A stretch of 64,000 nucleotides of DNA from Chloroflexota bacterium (GCA_028877205.1 JAPPHY010000007.1:172766-236765), one strand, 5' to 3'. Positions 1-7,757 are shown, numbered from the stretch's first letter. Translations and numbers: made by a program. The notes: a model not told the origin generated them from the letters alone.

Positions 1-315
1 CGGTGGTTCGTGAACCTTCAGTCTCCCATTCGCCGGACGTCGAAGGGGATTGTGGTGCGGGACCATATCCTTGACATTAGAGTCGAGCCGGACCTGTCGT
101 GGTCGTGGAAGGACAGGGACGAGTTTGACGAACTGGTGCGGCGCGGCTGGTTCACGGACAAGGAGTACACGGCGGTGCTGGCTGAAGCACAGGCAATGGC
201 GCGCATTGTTACCGAGAAGGGTCCGCCTTTCTCGGACGACTGGGAGCTCTGGCGGCCGGACCCGTCATGGCCAGTCCCAGTCATGCCGGACGACTGGGAC
301 CAGCCGGGCTGGTAG
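1..315 (+). CDS. DUF402 domain protein, C-terminal part (gene starts before the window)
   Basis: The reading frame is open from base 1 and stops at 313-315, so the gene begins upstream. The visible residues carry features of the DUF402 family: a Trp/Tyr-x-Val-Asn-Leu-Gln stretch, then a G-I-x-x-x-D-H-x-L-D-I segment, then a D-x-D-E-F-D-E-L helix. Characterised DUF402 proteins bind divalent metal and some hydrolyse nucleoside di- or triphosphates. Whether this one does cannot be judged from the fragment. A valine codon at base 10 could be read as a GTG start, but the homologous sequence continues in front of it. Confidence 0.7.
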   Translation, partial: RWFVNLQSPIRRTSKGIVVRDHILDIRVEPDLSWSWKDRDEFDELVRRGWFTDKEYTAVLAEAQAMARIVTEKGPPFSDDWELWRPDPSWPVPVMPDDWDQPGW

Positions 316-351
316 ACCGCTGTGGCTCAATCAAATCGAGCCGGAGAAAGC

Positions 352-891
352 ATGGACAACTGGCACTCACTCGGCACGGCCGGGGAGCACATCGAGGTGG
401 TGGAGTACCGCGCCGACTGGCCCCTCGTCTTTGAGCGGGAGGCGGCGGCTATCCTGGCGGCGTGCCGGCCCTGGATCACCGAGGGGCACCACATTGGCAG
501 CACGTCCGTGCCGGGACTCGCGGCCAAGCCCATCCTGGACGTCCTGCCGGTTGCCGCAGGCCCTGCGAAGGCTGACGAAGCCGTCTCCCGGATGGCGGCG
601 CTGGGCTACCGGTACCGCGGCGAGAACGGCATCGTCGGCCGCTTCTACTTCGACAGGGTCGTCGACGGCCGCACGGTCATGCACGTCCACATGTTTCCGG
701 CGGGCCATCCCGAAGTCCATCGACACCTGGTATTCCGCGACCACCTCAGGGCGAACCCGGACGCCGCACGCGAGTACGAGAGGCTCAAGAGGGAGCTCGC
801 AGCGCGATACAGGGACGACCGCCGGGCCTACACTGACGCGAAGGCCGCCTTCATCACAAGCGTCATCGACGCCGCGATGCGCGACGCCTGA
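352..891 (+). CDS. GrpB family protein (nucleotidyltransferase fold)
   Basis: A 179-residue protein of the GrpB/UPF0157 family, a nucleotidyltransferase-fold group without a firm biochemical role. Family marks are the N-terminal V-E-Y-x-x-D-W-P segment, H-x-G-S-T-S-V-P-G-L-A-A-K-P-I-L-D around residues 42-58, and a later H-V-H-M-F segment. The ATG at 352 follows GGAG at a normal distance. An upstream in-frame GTG at 322 has no ribosome binding site. It lies 36 bp after the DUF402 gene on the same strand, so the two may be co-transcribed. The sterol-methyltransferase-like gene converges on it from the other strand. Confidence 0.8.
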   Translation: MDNWHSLGTAGEHIEVVEYRADWPLVFEREAAAILAACRPWITEGHHIGSTSVPGLAAKPILDVLPVAAGPAKADEAVSRMAALGYRYRGENGIVGRFYFDRVVDGRTVMHVHMFPAGHPEVHRHLVFRDHLRANPDAAREYERLKRELAARYRDDRRAYTDAKAAFITSVIDAAMRDA

Positions 892-943
892 GTTCTACCC
901 TGGTCTTACCGTCCCGGCAGAGAATGGTCGCCGAAGCAGGGGC

Positions 944-1981
944 CTAGAGGGGCTTGCGCGCCAGGAAGCAGTACAACGGAGTGAAGATTCCGCTCTTGCC
1001 GCCCGCCACGTAGGCCCTTGCGGTATGGTCCATCAGCCCGATGACGTCCGCGGACCCCTTGGGCAACACTCTCAGCGCCTCCGCCATCCTGGATGTCCCC
1101 AAGAGCACCTTGCGGCCCAGCGGGGTCCTGCGCAGGGCGTTTCCCAACGTATTCCCCCGGGCCTCCATCGGCTGATACCACGGCGTGATCCGACCGTTTT
1201 CGTCGACAGCCCGGTCCGTCGCCTCTATGACTTGGAACCCCGCCGTTTCCAGTGCCCGGTTCACCTCGCCCATAGTCGCTATGTCCCTGAGCGCGATGCC
1301 GTGCATCAGGTCCCTCTTCGTGGCTTGGTGCCGCACGTCGCCGGGATCGAACTCTTCCGTCATGCACATTTCCTGGCCCCAAAAGAGGGCTCCGGGCTTC
1401 AGCACTCGATATATCTCGGCGAACGCGCCCACCTTGTCCGGTGCATGGCACGTTGATTCGATGGCGTAGCCACAGTCGAAGGTATCGTCCGCAATGGCGT
1501 CCATGTCCATAAAGCTGCACGCGAGGTAGTCGACCATGTGGTCCAGCCCTGCCTCAGCGCTCAACGTCTTCGCCTTATCGAGCTGGAGCTCATTCCTGTT
1601 GACTCCTACGACCCTGACGCCGGCCTCGCGGACGACACGGCGCATCGGTCCGCCGACCCCGCAACCAACGTCGATCACAGTCATACCCTCGCTGAGCTCC
1701 AGTTTGGAGATCATCAGCCGCTGATGCCGGATCTTCGACTCCTCCAGGCTCTCCTCAGGAGATAGCGGCGCGAAGTGCAGGGACTCGCCCCAACCGTACA
1801 CCATGAACTCGCTGCAAAGGTCATAGTACTCGTTGACGGTTTCGGTATGGTCGTAGCCCACCGCGCCTCCGTCCTCCGGGTACGCTCTGTCGACCCATCC
1901 GTGGAAGCGCTCAACCCGACGGGAAACGTCCGACTCGCGGTATGCGGCCCGTAACCCCTTGTATAGCTCCAGAAGTTGCAT
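944..1981 (-). CDS. Sterol 24-C-methyltransferase homologue (SAM-dependent)
   Basis: A 345-residue class I SAM methyltransferase that resembles eukaryotic Erg6/SMT1 along most of its length, not just in the SAM fold. Visible marks: YGWGESLHF at about 62-70 (the aromatic sterol-binding region I, YEYGWG in yeast), SAM motif I VIDVGCGVGGP at 102-112, YAIESTCHAP at 172-181, then an EIYRVLKPG strand. Family members add a methyl group to C24 of a sterol side chain. The substrate here is unknown and no other sterol gene is in the window. The ATG at 1981 follows an AAAGGTG site; a TTG at 2008 is the alternative. A perfect TATAAT lies at 2064-2059 on this strand. It could also be a relative acting on another isoprenoid lipid. 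Confidence 0.8.
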   Translation of the reverse strand: MQLLELYKGLRAAYRESDVSRRVERFHGWVDRAYPEDGGAVGYDHTETVNEYYDLCSEFMVYGWGESLHFAPLSPEESLEESKIRHQRLMISKLELSEGMTVIDVGCGVGGPMRRVVREAGVRVVGVNRNELQLDKAKTLSAEAGLDHMVDYLACSFMDMDAIADDTFDCGYAIESTCHAPDKVGAFAEIYRVLKPGALFWGQEMCMTEEFDPGDVRHQATKRDLMHGIALRDIATMGEVNRALETAGFQVIEATDRAVDENGRITPWYQPMEARGNTLGNALRRTPLGRKVLLGTSRMAEALRVLPKGSADVIGLMDHTARAYVAGGKSGIFTPLYCFLARKPL

Positions 1982-2058
1982 TTGCACCTTTCGAATCAGC
2001 CTGGGCAAAGGATAGTTCGGCTGAAGCGCTGACTCAGCGCCGGATAGCCTCCCGGCCC

Positions 2059-2064
2059 ATTATA
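2059..2064 (-). promoter_or_regulatory. -10 element of the methyltransferase gene
   Basis: The minus strand reads TATAAT at 2064-2059, about 78 bp before the chosen ATG. No convincing -35 is seen at 16-18 bp, so this rests on the perfect -10 alone. Confidence 0.4.
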
Positions 2065-2176
2065 CTACGACGCCGTTGACCCGCCGCGCTTTCTTCTAAT
2101 TCGGAACCGCGTACGCCTGGTTGAGACCTGGCGGAGTCACCACGACCTCAGCGGCGTTCCACGGTTCGTTTGACAC

Positions 2177-2238
2177 CGGGGCGGCCATTCAGATAGGCTT
2201 CGAATCCGAGGGCGATGCCTGACGGAATGGCCGCCCCG
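2177..2238. repeat. Long perfect inverted repeat (hairpin)
   Basis: The 14-base arm CGGGGCGGCCATTC (2177-2190) is matched exactly by GAATGGCCGCCCCG (2225-2238). Inside, AGGC at 2195-2198 pairs with GCCT at 2217-2220. It lies between the start of the methyltransferase gene and the end of the fmt/SRPBCC operon. Neither strand has a T-run after it, so it is not a classic terminator. It may be a remnant of a small mobile element or a structured RNA. Confidence 0.6.
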
Positions 2239-2273
2239 TTGGGGAATCGGCGGCCCGGGAATCTCTTTCGGCT

Positions 2274-2441
2274 ATGCGTACGCTAACCGCACTTCTGATA
2301 CTCGCCGGAGCAGCGATAGTGGTGCTTCGCTTCTTGAACGCGTACAGGATCACCGCGAAGTTCGAGATGCGCAGGCGTGACCAGGACGCCGATGACGGCA
2401 TGGAGATGACCGCGCTGTTCGAGATGAACCGACGCGGCTGA
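2274..2441 (+). CDS. Possible small single-span membrane protein
   Basis: A 55-codon ATG-TGA frame. Residues 3-20 form one hydrophobic helix (TLTALLILAGAAIVVLRF), followed by a charged tail rich in Arg, Asp and Glu. I do not recognise a family. The ribosome binding site is weak. Support is the sharp split into a membrane helix and polar tail, and its fit between the hairpin at 2177-2238 and the end of the next gene. If it is not real, 1982-2457 is a gene-free gap holding only a -10 element and that hairpin. Confidence 0.3.
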   Translation: MRTLTALLILAGAAIVVLRFLNAYRITAKFEMRRRDQDADDGMEMTALFEMNRRG

Positions 2442-2457
2442 GTGCGCGCCTCTCCGC

Positions 2458-3087
2458 CTACCCCGCGCTTGTGTAGAACGCGGCCGTTCGCGCCGCAGCA
2501 GCTCTTGCGGCTTCCGGGTCGTCTCCGGCGTCGATCGATGCCTGCGCCCAGCCGTCGCTGCTGCCCACGACGAGCGCGCGTCCTTCCGGCGACGCGGCGA
2601 ACTCCTCTTCGTCAATCTTCGGGGCGTCCGGCTGCGCCAGATGTAGCGAAAGCCCCAGCAGCCCCATCTCCCAGCCCACGCCTGCGGCGCCCGGTCCGAA
2701 CTCGTCCCAGTGCGGCGAAAGCAGCGCCTCGTGCGATAGCGTGAACCTAGCGCGACCGGCCCCTTCCCTCACAAAGCGGACCTCCACCCAGCTGACGTCG
2801 CCGGCGAACTCCCACGTCACACCGAGGCGGGAGCGCCTCAGGCACGTGACGATCGTCCCGCCTGCGTTGCCCTCCAGCTGAAAGCGGCCTCCGGGTTGCA
2901 GGTCGCCGCTCACGGGCATGAACCAGCGCGGGAGGCGGTTCGCACTGGTGATGGCGTCCCACAGGTTGTCCACGCGCGCCGGGAAGCTCCGCGCCAGCGT
3001 CACAACACTAGTGGGCCGGCCGTCGCGCTCCGTATAGCTCACAGCACGCGTTACAGAGCTCAGCTGATCGTCCACGTTCAGGTTCAA
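2458..3087 (-). CDS. SRPBCC / AHSA1-type domain protein
   Basis: A 209-residue protein with the START-like SRPBCC fold in the AHSA1 (Hsp90 ATPase activator homologue 1) subgroup: a FPARVDNLWDAIT helix, then LPRWFMPVSGDLQPGGRFQL, then a beta-rich core. The last 60 residues are Ala/Glu/Asp-rich. Such proteins bind small hydrophobic ligands and no enzyme role can be assigned. The TTG start at 3087 follows GGAGGAG closely. It begins 9 bp after the fmt stop on the same strand, so it is probably expressed with fmt. Confidence 0.7.
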   Translation of the reverse strand: MNLNVDDQLSSVTRAVSYTERDGRPTSVVTLARSFPARVDNLWDAITSANRLPRWFMPVSGDLQPGGRFQLEGNAGGTIVTCLRRSRLGVTWEFAGDVSWVEVRFVREGAGRARFTLSHEALLSPHWDEFGPGAAGVGWEMGLLGLSLHLAQPDAPKIDEEEFAASPEGRALVVGSSDGWAQASIDAGDDPEAARAAAARTAAFYTSAG

Positions 3088-3096
3088 GGCTCCTCC

Positions 3097-4044
3097 TCAG
3101 CTAACGTCTGTCAGCGTCGTTCCAGCGAAGTCGCCGTAGCCCCGCATGAACTCGGCCGCCTCCATGACGCGACGACCCTCCGGCTGCACCCTCACGAGGC
3201 CCAGCACGCCGTCGCCTGTCGCCACACCAACGGGGGCAGGCCCGTCGGACGGCAGCCTCAGTACCGAACCAGGCGCGGAGGTGACCAACTCCGGAATCGG
3301 TACCGCCTCCACGACCTTCAGCAGGCCCCCGCGCCATCGCGTGTACGAGCCAGGCCAGGGCGTGAATGCGCGCACCTGCCGCCACAGCTCGGCCGCGGAC
3401 AGCTCCCAGCGGATAGCGCCGTCCTCCTTGGTGAGCTTGCGGGCGTAGGTGGCGCGGCTGCCGTCCTGCGGCACGGGCGTGACCTCGCCGCGGCCGTAGG
3501 CGGGCAGGACGCGCGCCAGCAGGTCTGCTCCGCGGCTGAACAGCTCGTCCGTGAGCGCTCCCGTCGTGTCTTCAGGCATCGACGGCCTCTCCTCCTGTGC
3601 AAGGACAGGCCCTGAGTCCGTACCGCGGTCCAGCAGCATGAGCGATACGCCGCCAATTTCGTCGCCCTCCAGGATGGTGAAGGCGACGGGCGACGGCCCG
3701 CGATGCCTCGGCAGCAGCGATGGATGTAAGTTGACGCAACCCAGGGGCGGCGCTTCAACCACGGCGCGCGGCAGGATCAGCCCGTAGGCCGCAATGACGA
3801 CCACCTCCGGCTCCAGCGCAATGATCTCGGCCTGCGCGATCGCGTCACGAAGGGTTGCGGGCTGCAGGACTCGCAGCCCTTGGGACTCCGCGTACACCTT
3901 GACCGGCGGCGGCATCAGTCCACGGCCGCGGCCGGCGGGCCGGTCGGGCTGCGTCACGACGCCAACCACGCTGTGGCCTCCCTCCAGCAGCGCGGTCAGC
4001 GGGGTCACCGCGTAGGCAGGCGTACCCATGTATATCACTCGCAC
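3097..4044 (-). CDS. fmt: Methionyl-tRNA formyltransferase
   Basis: Transfers a formyl group from 10-formyl-THF to initiator Met-tRNA. The 315-residue length fits the family. Motifs: VIYMGTPAYAV at the N-terminus, QPDRPAGRGR, the catalytic VNLHPSLLPRHRGPSP region with His and the nearby GDEIGG loop, then the C-terminal OB-like tRNA-binding domain starting near the YARKLTKEDG segment. The frame extends 60 codons further upstream, but the GTG at 4044 has GAAGGAG five bases before it. It also lies just after a promoter with a perfect TATAAT, so this start is preferred. It is divergent from dnaA and upstream of the SRPBCC gene. Confidence 0.93.
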   Translation of the reverse strand: MRVIYMGTPAYAVTPLTALLEGGHSVVGVVTQPDRPAGRGRGLMPPPVKVYAESQGLRVLQPATLRDAIAQAEIIALEPEVVVIAAYGLILPRAVVEAPPLGCVNLHPSLLPRHRGPSPVAFTILEGDEIGGVSLMLLDRGTDSGPVLAQEERPSMPEDTTGALTDELFSRGADLLARVLPAYGRGEVTPVPQDGSRATYARKLTKEDGAIRWELSAAELWRQVRAFTPWPGSYTRWRGGLLKVVEAVPIPELVTSAPGSVLRLPSDGPAPVGVATGDGVLGLVRVQPEGRRVMEAAEFMRGYGDFAGTTLTDVS

Positions 4045-4063
4045 TTCTGCTCCTTCGCGGCCG

Positions 4064-4092
4064 ATTATAGTAGGACAAGGAGACCCAAACAA
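4064..4092 (-). promoter_or_regulatory. fmt promoter
   Basis: On the minus strand TTGTTT (4092-4087) is followed after 17 bases by a perfect TATAAT (4069-4064). Transcription would start near 4057, leaving about a dozen bases before the GTG start of fmt. Confidence 0.55.
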
Positions 4093-4155
4093 CGGCCCCC
4101 CAAAGTCTCCGAAAATTCCCGTCACAACCCTCTTGCACCCCCCAAACAACCCTCC

Positions 4156-4164
4156 TGTTATATT
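4156..4164 (+). promoter_or_regulatory. Extended -10 promoter for dnaA
   Basis: TGTTATATT at 4156-4164 fits the TGnTATAAT extended -10 pattern (TG, T, TATATT). A TTGCAC at 4133-4138 sits 20 bases upstream, too far to be a good -35. The transcript would have a leader of about 165 bases before the dnaA TTG start. The remainder of the 4045-4335 gap shows no gene. Confidence 0.45.
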
Positions 4165-4335
4165 CTGTTTGGCCGATGTACTCGCTCCTCTGACACCCAT
4201 TTTCGGCCTCATCGCGTACTTCACGCCGCCCGGCCTCCGGGCGCCTCTCCAGCGCCTCCCGGCGCTATCGATCCACGGTACGTCCGACTAGCACCGCGTC
4301 TACGCGCGGCCACCTTGAGGAGAGGCGACAGAGCG

Positions 4336-5721
4336 TTGAACCACCCGAGTCCCCGCACCGTTTGGGAGGCCGCCCTGGGGAGGCTGGAGCTGCAGGTCAG
4401 CAGACCCAGTTTCGCCACCTGGCTCCGGGACACCTCGGCCGTCTCCTTTGACGACGGTCGGATGGTGGTTGCAACGCCGTCGCTGTTCGCGGCACGGTGG
4501 CTCGAGCAGAGGATGTCATCCCTGGTGGAGGCCACTCTCACCCAGATCGCAGGGCGTCCATCCACCGTGCGATTCCAGGTTGCAGGGACGCCTGCGTCCG
4601 CCGAACCCAGGTCTGTTGCCACACCCACTTCCAGTGGTGACTGTGATGACTGGCCCGCCGATCCACCGGCATCCTCGGGTCGCGGATTCGCGCTCAACCC
4701 GCGCTATACGCTTGGCTCCTTCGTAGTGGGCGCGTCCAACCAGCTCGCGTACGCCGCGGCGGTCGCAGTCTCCACCCGCCCGGGCGCCGCGTACAACCCG
4801 CTTTTCCTGTACGGGGGAGTTGGCCTCGGAAAGACGCACCTGCTGCACGGCATCGGCAATGCCTCTGCCAGCAGGGGCCTTTCGTGCCTCTACGTCAGCT
4901 CCGAGCAGTTCACCAACGACTTCATCACCTCCCTGCAGACGAAGCGGACGCGCGAGTTCCGAGAGAAGTACCGATCCGTTGACGTGCTCCTCATGGACGA
5001 CATCCAGTTCCTCCGCGGGAAGGAGACCGTTCAGGAGAGCTTCTTCCACACCTTCAACGACCTGCACAACTCAAATCGCCAGATAGTCCTGGCGTGCGAC
5101 AGGCCAACGTCCGCGCTTTCCCCGATCGAGGATCGCATCCGCTCCCGGCTCCAGTGGGGCTTGAGCGCGGACATACAGTTGCCGGCACAGGAGACCCGAA
5201 GAGCCATCCTTGAGCTCAAGGCGAGAGAGATCGGCGTGGACGTACCAACCGACGTGCTCAACCTTCTTACGGACCGCTTTGCCGGGAGCGTTCGCGACAT
5301 GGAGGGTGCACTGAACCGGGTTGCTGCTTACGCTGACCTTACGGGAACCGCCATCGACCTCGCGCTCGCGCATAGTGCCCTCGGCGAACTGCTGGCCTTA
5401 CCGCCAGCACCCACACCCTCGCCCCAGGCCATCCTCAGCACCGTCTGTGGCCACTACCAGGTTGACCTTCGTGCAGTCGTGAGCAAGCGGCGAGACCGGA
5501 AGGTTACCCTCGCGCGACAGGTCGCTATCTACCTGCTACGAGAGCAGGCACTGATGCCGCTCAAGAGTATCGGCGCGCTAGTCGGCAACCGAGAGCATCC
5601 TTCAGTGAGGCAGGCATGGGCCAAGATAGGCAGGGAGCGCGATGTGGATCCCTCTTTGGACGCGGAACTCCGTTCGCTGTCCGAGTCCCTGTTCGCGCCG
5701 CGGGAAGCTACTCCCTCCTAA
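4336..5721 (+). CDS. dnaA: Chromosomal replication initiator DnaA, divergent DNA-binding signature
   Basis: A 461-residue DnaA. Domain I is about residues 1-80. A variable linker runs to about 118. The AAA+ domain starts at LNPRYTLGSFVVG (120-132), with Walker A GGVGLGKT (160-167), Walker B VLLMDD (217-222) and an arginine-finger region SPIEDRIRSR near 262-271. Domain IV starts near 380. Its signature is GNREHPSV (417-424) where most bacteria have GGRDHTTV: Asp becomes Glu and the base-contacting Thr becomes Pro. The TTG at 4336 follows GAGGAGAGG and gives the usual length; the frame itself runs further upstream. Replication initiation is the family role. The changes leave open an altered DnaA-box preference or a paralogue. 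Confidence 0.88.
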   Translation: MNHPSPRTVWEAALGRLELQVSRPSFATWLRDTSAVSFDDGRMVVATPSLFAARWLEQRMSSLVEATLTQIAGRPSTVRFQVAGTPASAEPRSVATPTSSGDCDDWPADPPASSGRGFALNPRYTLGSFVVGASNQLAYAAAVAVSTRPGAAYNPLFLYGGVGLGKTHLLHGIGNASASRGLSCLYVSSEQFTNDFITSLQTKRTREFREKYRSVDVLLMDDIQFLRGKETVQESFFHTFNDLHNSNRQIVLACDRPTSALSPIEDRIRSRLQWGLSADIQLPAQETRRAILELKAREIGVDVPTDVLNLLTDRFAGSVRDMEGALNRVAAYADLTGTAIDLALAHSALGELLALPPAPTPSPQAILSTVCGHYQVDLRAVVSKRRDRKVTLARQVAIYLLREQALMPLKSIGALVGNREHPSVRQAWAKIGRERDVDPSLDAELRSLSESLFAPREATPS

Positions 5722-5880
5722 CTTCGTATGCAGTTCTTTACTTATCACCATATTACTTCCTCTCTAGCAGTAGCAGGTGTTGCGAAACTTGGCCTCTTCC
5801 TACAGCCAGCAAATTCACATTAGCTACACAGTCAGCTATTATTACTGCTATCTGCTTCTTATGGAAGAAACACATAAGGG
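5722..5880 (+). other. AT-rich gap between dnaA and obgE (possible origin-associated region)
   Basis: This stretch is clearly richer in A and T than the flanking genes, with runs such as ATATTACTTCC and CTATTATTACTG, and the low-GC zone continues into the first part of obgE. It holds the obgE promoter. No exact TTATCCACA-type DnaA box is visible, only a loose TTATCACCA. An origin unwinding region is possible because it adjoins dnaA, but not shown. Confidence 0.4.
5814..5842 (+). promoter_or_regulatory. obgE promoter
   Basis: TTCACA (5814-5819), 17-base spacer, TATTAT (5837-5842): five of six consensus bases in each box. Transcription would start near 5849, about 30 bases before obgE. Confidence 0.65.
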
Positions 5881-7149
5881 ATGATTGATACAGCAACGAT
5901 AGTTGTCAAAGGTGGAAAAGGTGGAACGGGAGTAGTGAGCTTCCGGAGGGAGAAGTACGTTCCGCGTGGTGGTCCAGATGGTGGCGATGGGGGAGCTGGC
6001 GGAGACGTTCTGTTAGAGGCACAGTCGGGACACCACCTTCTTCAAGTGTTCCGCTCCCGGAAGTACTTCTCAGCGAGAGACGGACACAATGGTCAGAGTG
6101 GTGACAAGACTGGTCGTGCCGGGGAGGCTCACGTAATAGGAGTTCCTGTTGGGACTCTTGTTACACGGCGTACAAGTGGTGGAGACAGGACACTTCTCGC
6201 GGATCTCACTGAGGTTGGAGCAACCGCCTTGGTTGCGAGAGGTGGCCGCGGAGGTAGGGGGAACGCGCGATTTGCGCACGCGCAGAACCGGGTGCCTGTG
6301 CTCGCTGAAGATGGGGAGATCCCTTGTGAGGTCACCCTAGAGCTAGAGCTTCAGCTACTCGCGGACGTGGCGATTATGGGCATGCCAAGCGTAGGTAAAT
6401 CGTCCTTGCTCAGGGCCTCTACCCGAGCGCACCCGGAAGTGGCCGCGTATCCGTTCACGACCCTCGAGCCTGTGCTAGGCTTCGTGATCGGCCAAGAGAG
6501 GGACTTCGTGCTGGTAGAGATCCCGGGTCTGCTTGAGGGGGCACACCGCGGAGTTGGCCTTGGTTCTGACTTCCTGCGCCACGCGGAGCGGGTGAAGACC
6601 GTCATTCACCTCATTGATGGGGCTGCGGAGGATCCCGTCGGCGACTACATCCGCATCCGCGAGGAGATGCGCCTGCACGGTGGAACCCTCGCGGGCAAGC
6701 CGGAGATCGTGGCCGTGAACAAAATGGATGTGCCGGAAGCAGAGGCACGTCGAGAGGAGATCGAGTCATCACTGCGAGCGCGCGGAGTCAGGCCCAGCTT
6801 TATTTCGGCTGCCGGCGAGGTAGGCGTTGGAGACCTGTTGCTCCGGGTGGAACAGATGCTGGCTGACCACGCAGTCCCTACCCCGGCGCAGGCTCAGCCG
6901 CCGGCAGTCGTGCTGACGCCGCAGCCTGTCGGGCCGCGCGTGTCGGTGGAGCGAGATGGTGATGTGTTCGTGCTGCGCGCCGACCGGGCGGAACGCATTG
7001 TTCGCCGGGTCAACTTGGACGACTGGATGGTGCAGGTCCAACTGTGGGGCGAACTGAGGCGTATGGGCGCAGTCCGCGCCCTGGAGCGCGCCGGCGCCCG
7101 TGCCGGCACCACCGTGAGGGTCGGGGACTGGGAGCTGGAGTGGAAGTAG
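5881..7149 (+). CDS. obgE: GTPase Obg
   Basis: A 422-residue GTPase of ribosome assembly and stress control. It has the glycine-rich Obg domain (residues 1-160, for example GGKGGTGVVSFRREKYVPRG), a G domain with G1 GMPSVGKSS (167-175), G2-like FTTLEP, G3 EIPGL and G4 NKMD, and a C-terminal OCT domain from about 350. The G3 box begins with Glu where Obg proteins usually have Asp. The ATG at 5881 is preceded directly by AAGGG, which is very close. A 7-codon frame (5861-5884) ends in an ATGA overlap with this start and may couple translation. nadD follows one base later. Confidence 0.93.
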   Translation: MIDTATIVVKGGKGGTGVVSFRREKYVPRGGPDGGDGGAGGDVLLEAQSGHHLLQVFRSRKYFSARDGHNGQSGDKTGRAGEAHVIGVPVGTLVTRRTSGGDRTLLADLTEVGATALVARGGRGGRGNARFAHAQNRVPVLAEDGEIPCEVTLELELQLLADVAIMGMPSVGKSSLLRASTRAHPEVAAYPFTTLEPVLGFVIGQERDFVLVEIPGLLEGAHRGVGLGSDFLRHAERVKTVIHLIDGAAEDPVGDYIRIREEMRLHGGTLAGKPEIVAVNKMDVPEAEARREEIESSLRARGVRPSFISAAGEVGVGDLLLRVEQMLADHAVPTPAQAQPPAVVLTPQPVGPRVSVERDGDVFVLRADRAERIVRRVNLDDWMVQVQLWGELRRMGAVRALERAGARAGTTVRVGDWELEWK

Positions 7150-7150
7150 C

Positions 7151-7756
7151 GTGAAGCTGGGCGTTTTCGGGGGGACCTTCGATCCGATTCACGTAGGGCA
7201 TCTCATCATCGCGCAGGAGGCCGCGGTCGAGGCAGGGCTAGACCGGGTGCTGTTCGTGCCGGCGGGGCAGCCGTGGCTGAAGGCCGGTACGTCTGTGTCG
7301 GAGGCAAGGCATCGGCTGGAGATGACGAGGCTAGCCGTGGGGTTCAACGACCGCTTCGACGTGTCATCTGTGGAGGTAGACAGGTCCGGGCCGACGTACA
7401 CCGCCGACACCCTGGAGGAGCTGCAGCAGGGAATGAGAACCTCCGACAGCCTCCACTTCATACTCGGCATGGACGCCCTGGAGAACCTGCACAGGTGGAG
7501 CAGGCCGGAGCGCATCTTCGCCCTGTGCATGGTCGTTGCGGTGTCGCGTCCCGGCCACCGGGACTTCGACCTGCGGGCGCTGGAGAGCATTGTCTCCGGT
7601 GCATCGAGCAGGGTCTCGGTTGTGGACGGCCCGGGCATAGGGATCAGCGCCGCGGAGATTCGCCGGCGTGTCGTCCAAGGGCTGCCCATCACCCACTGGG
7701 TGCCGCGCCCGGTGGAGGAGTACATATACGAGAACGGACTGTATCAGGAGGTCTAG
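7151..7756 (+). CDS. nadD: Nicotinate-nucleotide adenylyltransferase
   Basis: A 201-residue enzyme that joins nicotinate mononucleotide and ATP to form deamido-NAD. N-terminal GVFGGTFDPIHVGHL is the nucleotidyltransferase T/HxGH motif with its lead-in. GISAAEIRRRV near the C-terminus is the ISSTxxR-type ATP-binding element. It starts with GTG one base after the obgE stop and runs to one base before the pyrE GTG, so obgE-nadD-pyrE look like one operon. Its product feeds the same NAD pathway as nadA and nadC near 43-45 kb. Confidence 0.92.
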   Translation: MKLGVFGGTFDPIHVGHLIIAQEAAVEAGLDRVLFVPAGQPWLKAGTSVSEARHRLEMTRLAVGFNDRFDVSSVEVDRSGPTYTADTLEELQQGMRTSDSLHFILGMDALENLHRWSRPERIFALCMVVAVSRPGHRDFDLRALESIVSGASSRVSVVDGPGIGISAAEIRRRVVQGLPITHWVPRPVEEYIYENGLYQEV

Positions 7757-7757
7757 C

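Noticed and set aside
50..1456. 468-codon plus-strand frame covering the GrpB gene and part of the methyltransferase
   Set aside because: It reads out of frame through two recognisable genes and has the Arg/Ser/Thr composition of a shifted frame.
4045..4224. 60-codon N-terminal extension of fmt
   Set aside because: The extension is unlike formyltransferases, and a promoter with perfect TATAAT lies inside it, just before the GTG start.
5735..5760. TTATCACCA as a DnaA box
   Set aside because: It matches TTATCCACA only loosely and is single, which is not enough to call an origin.
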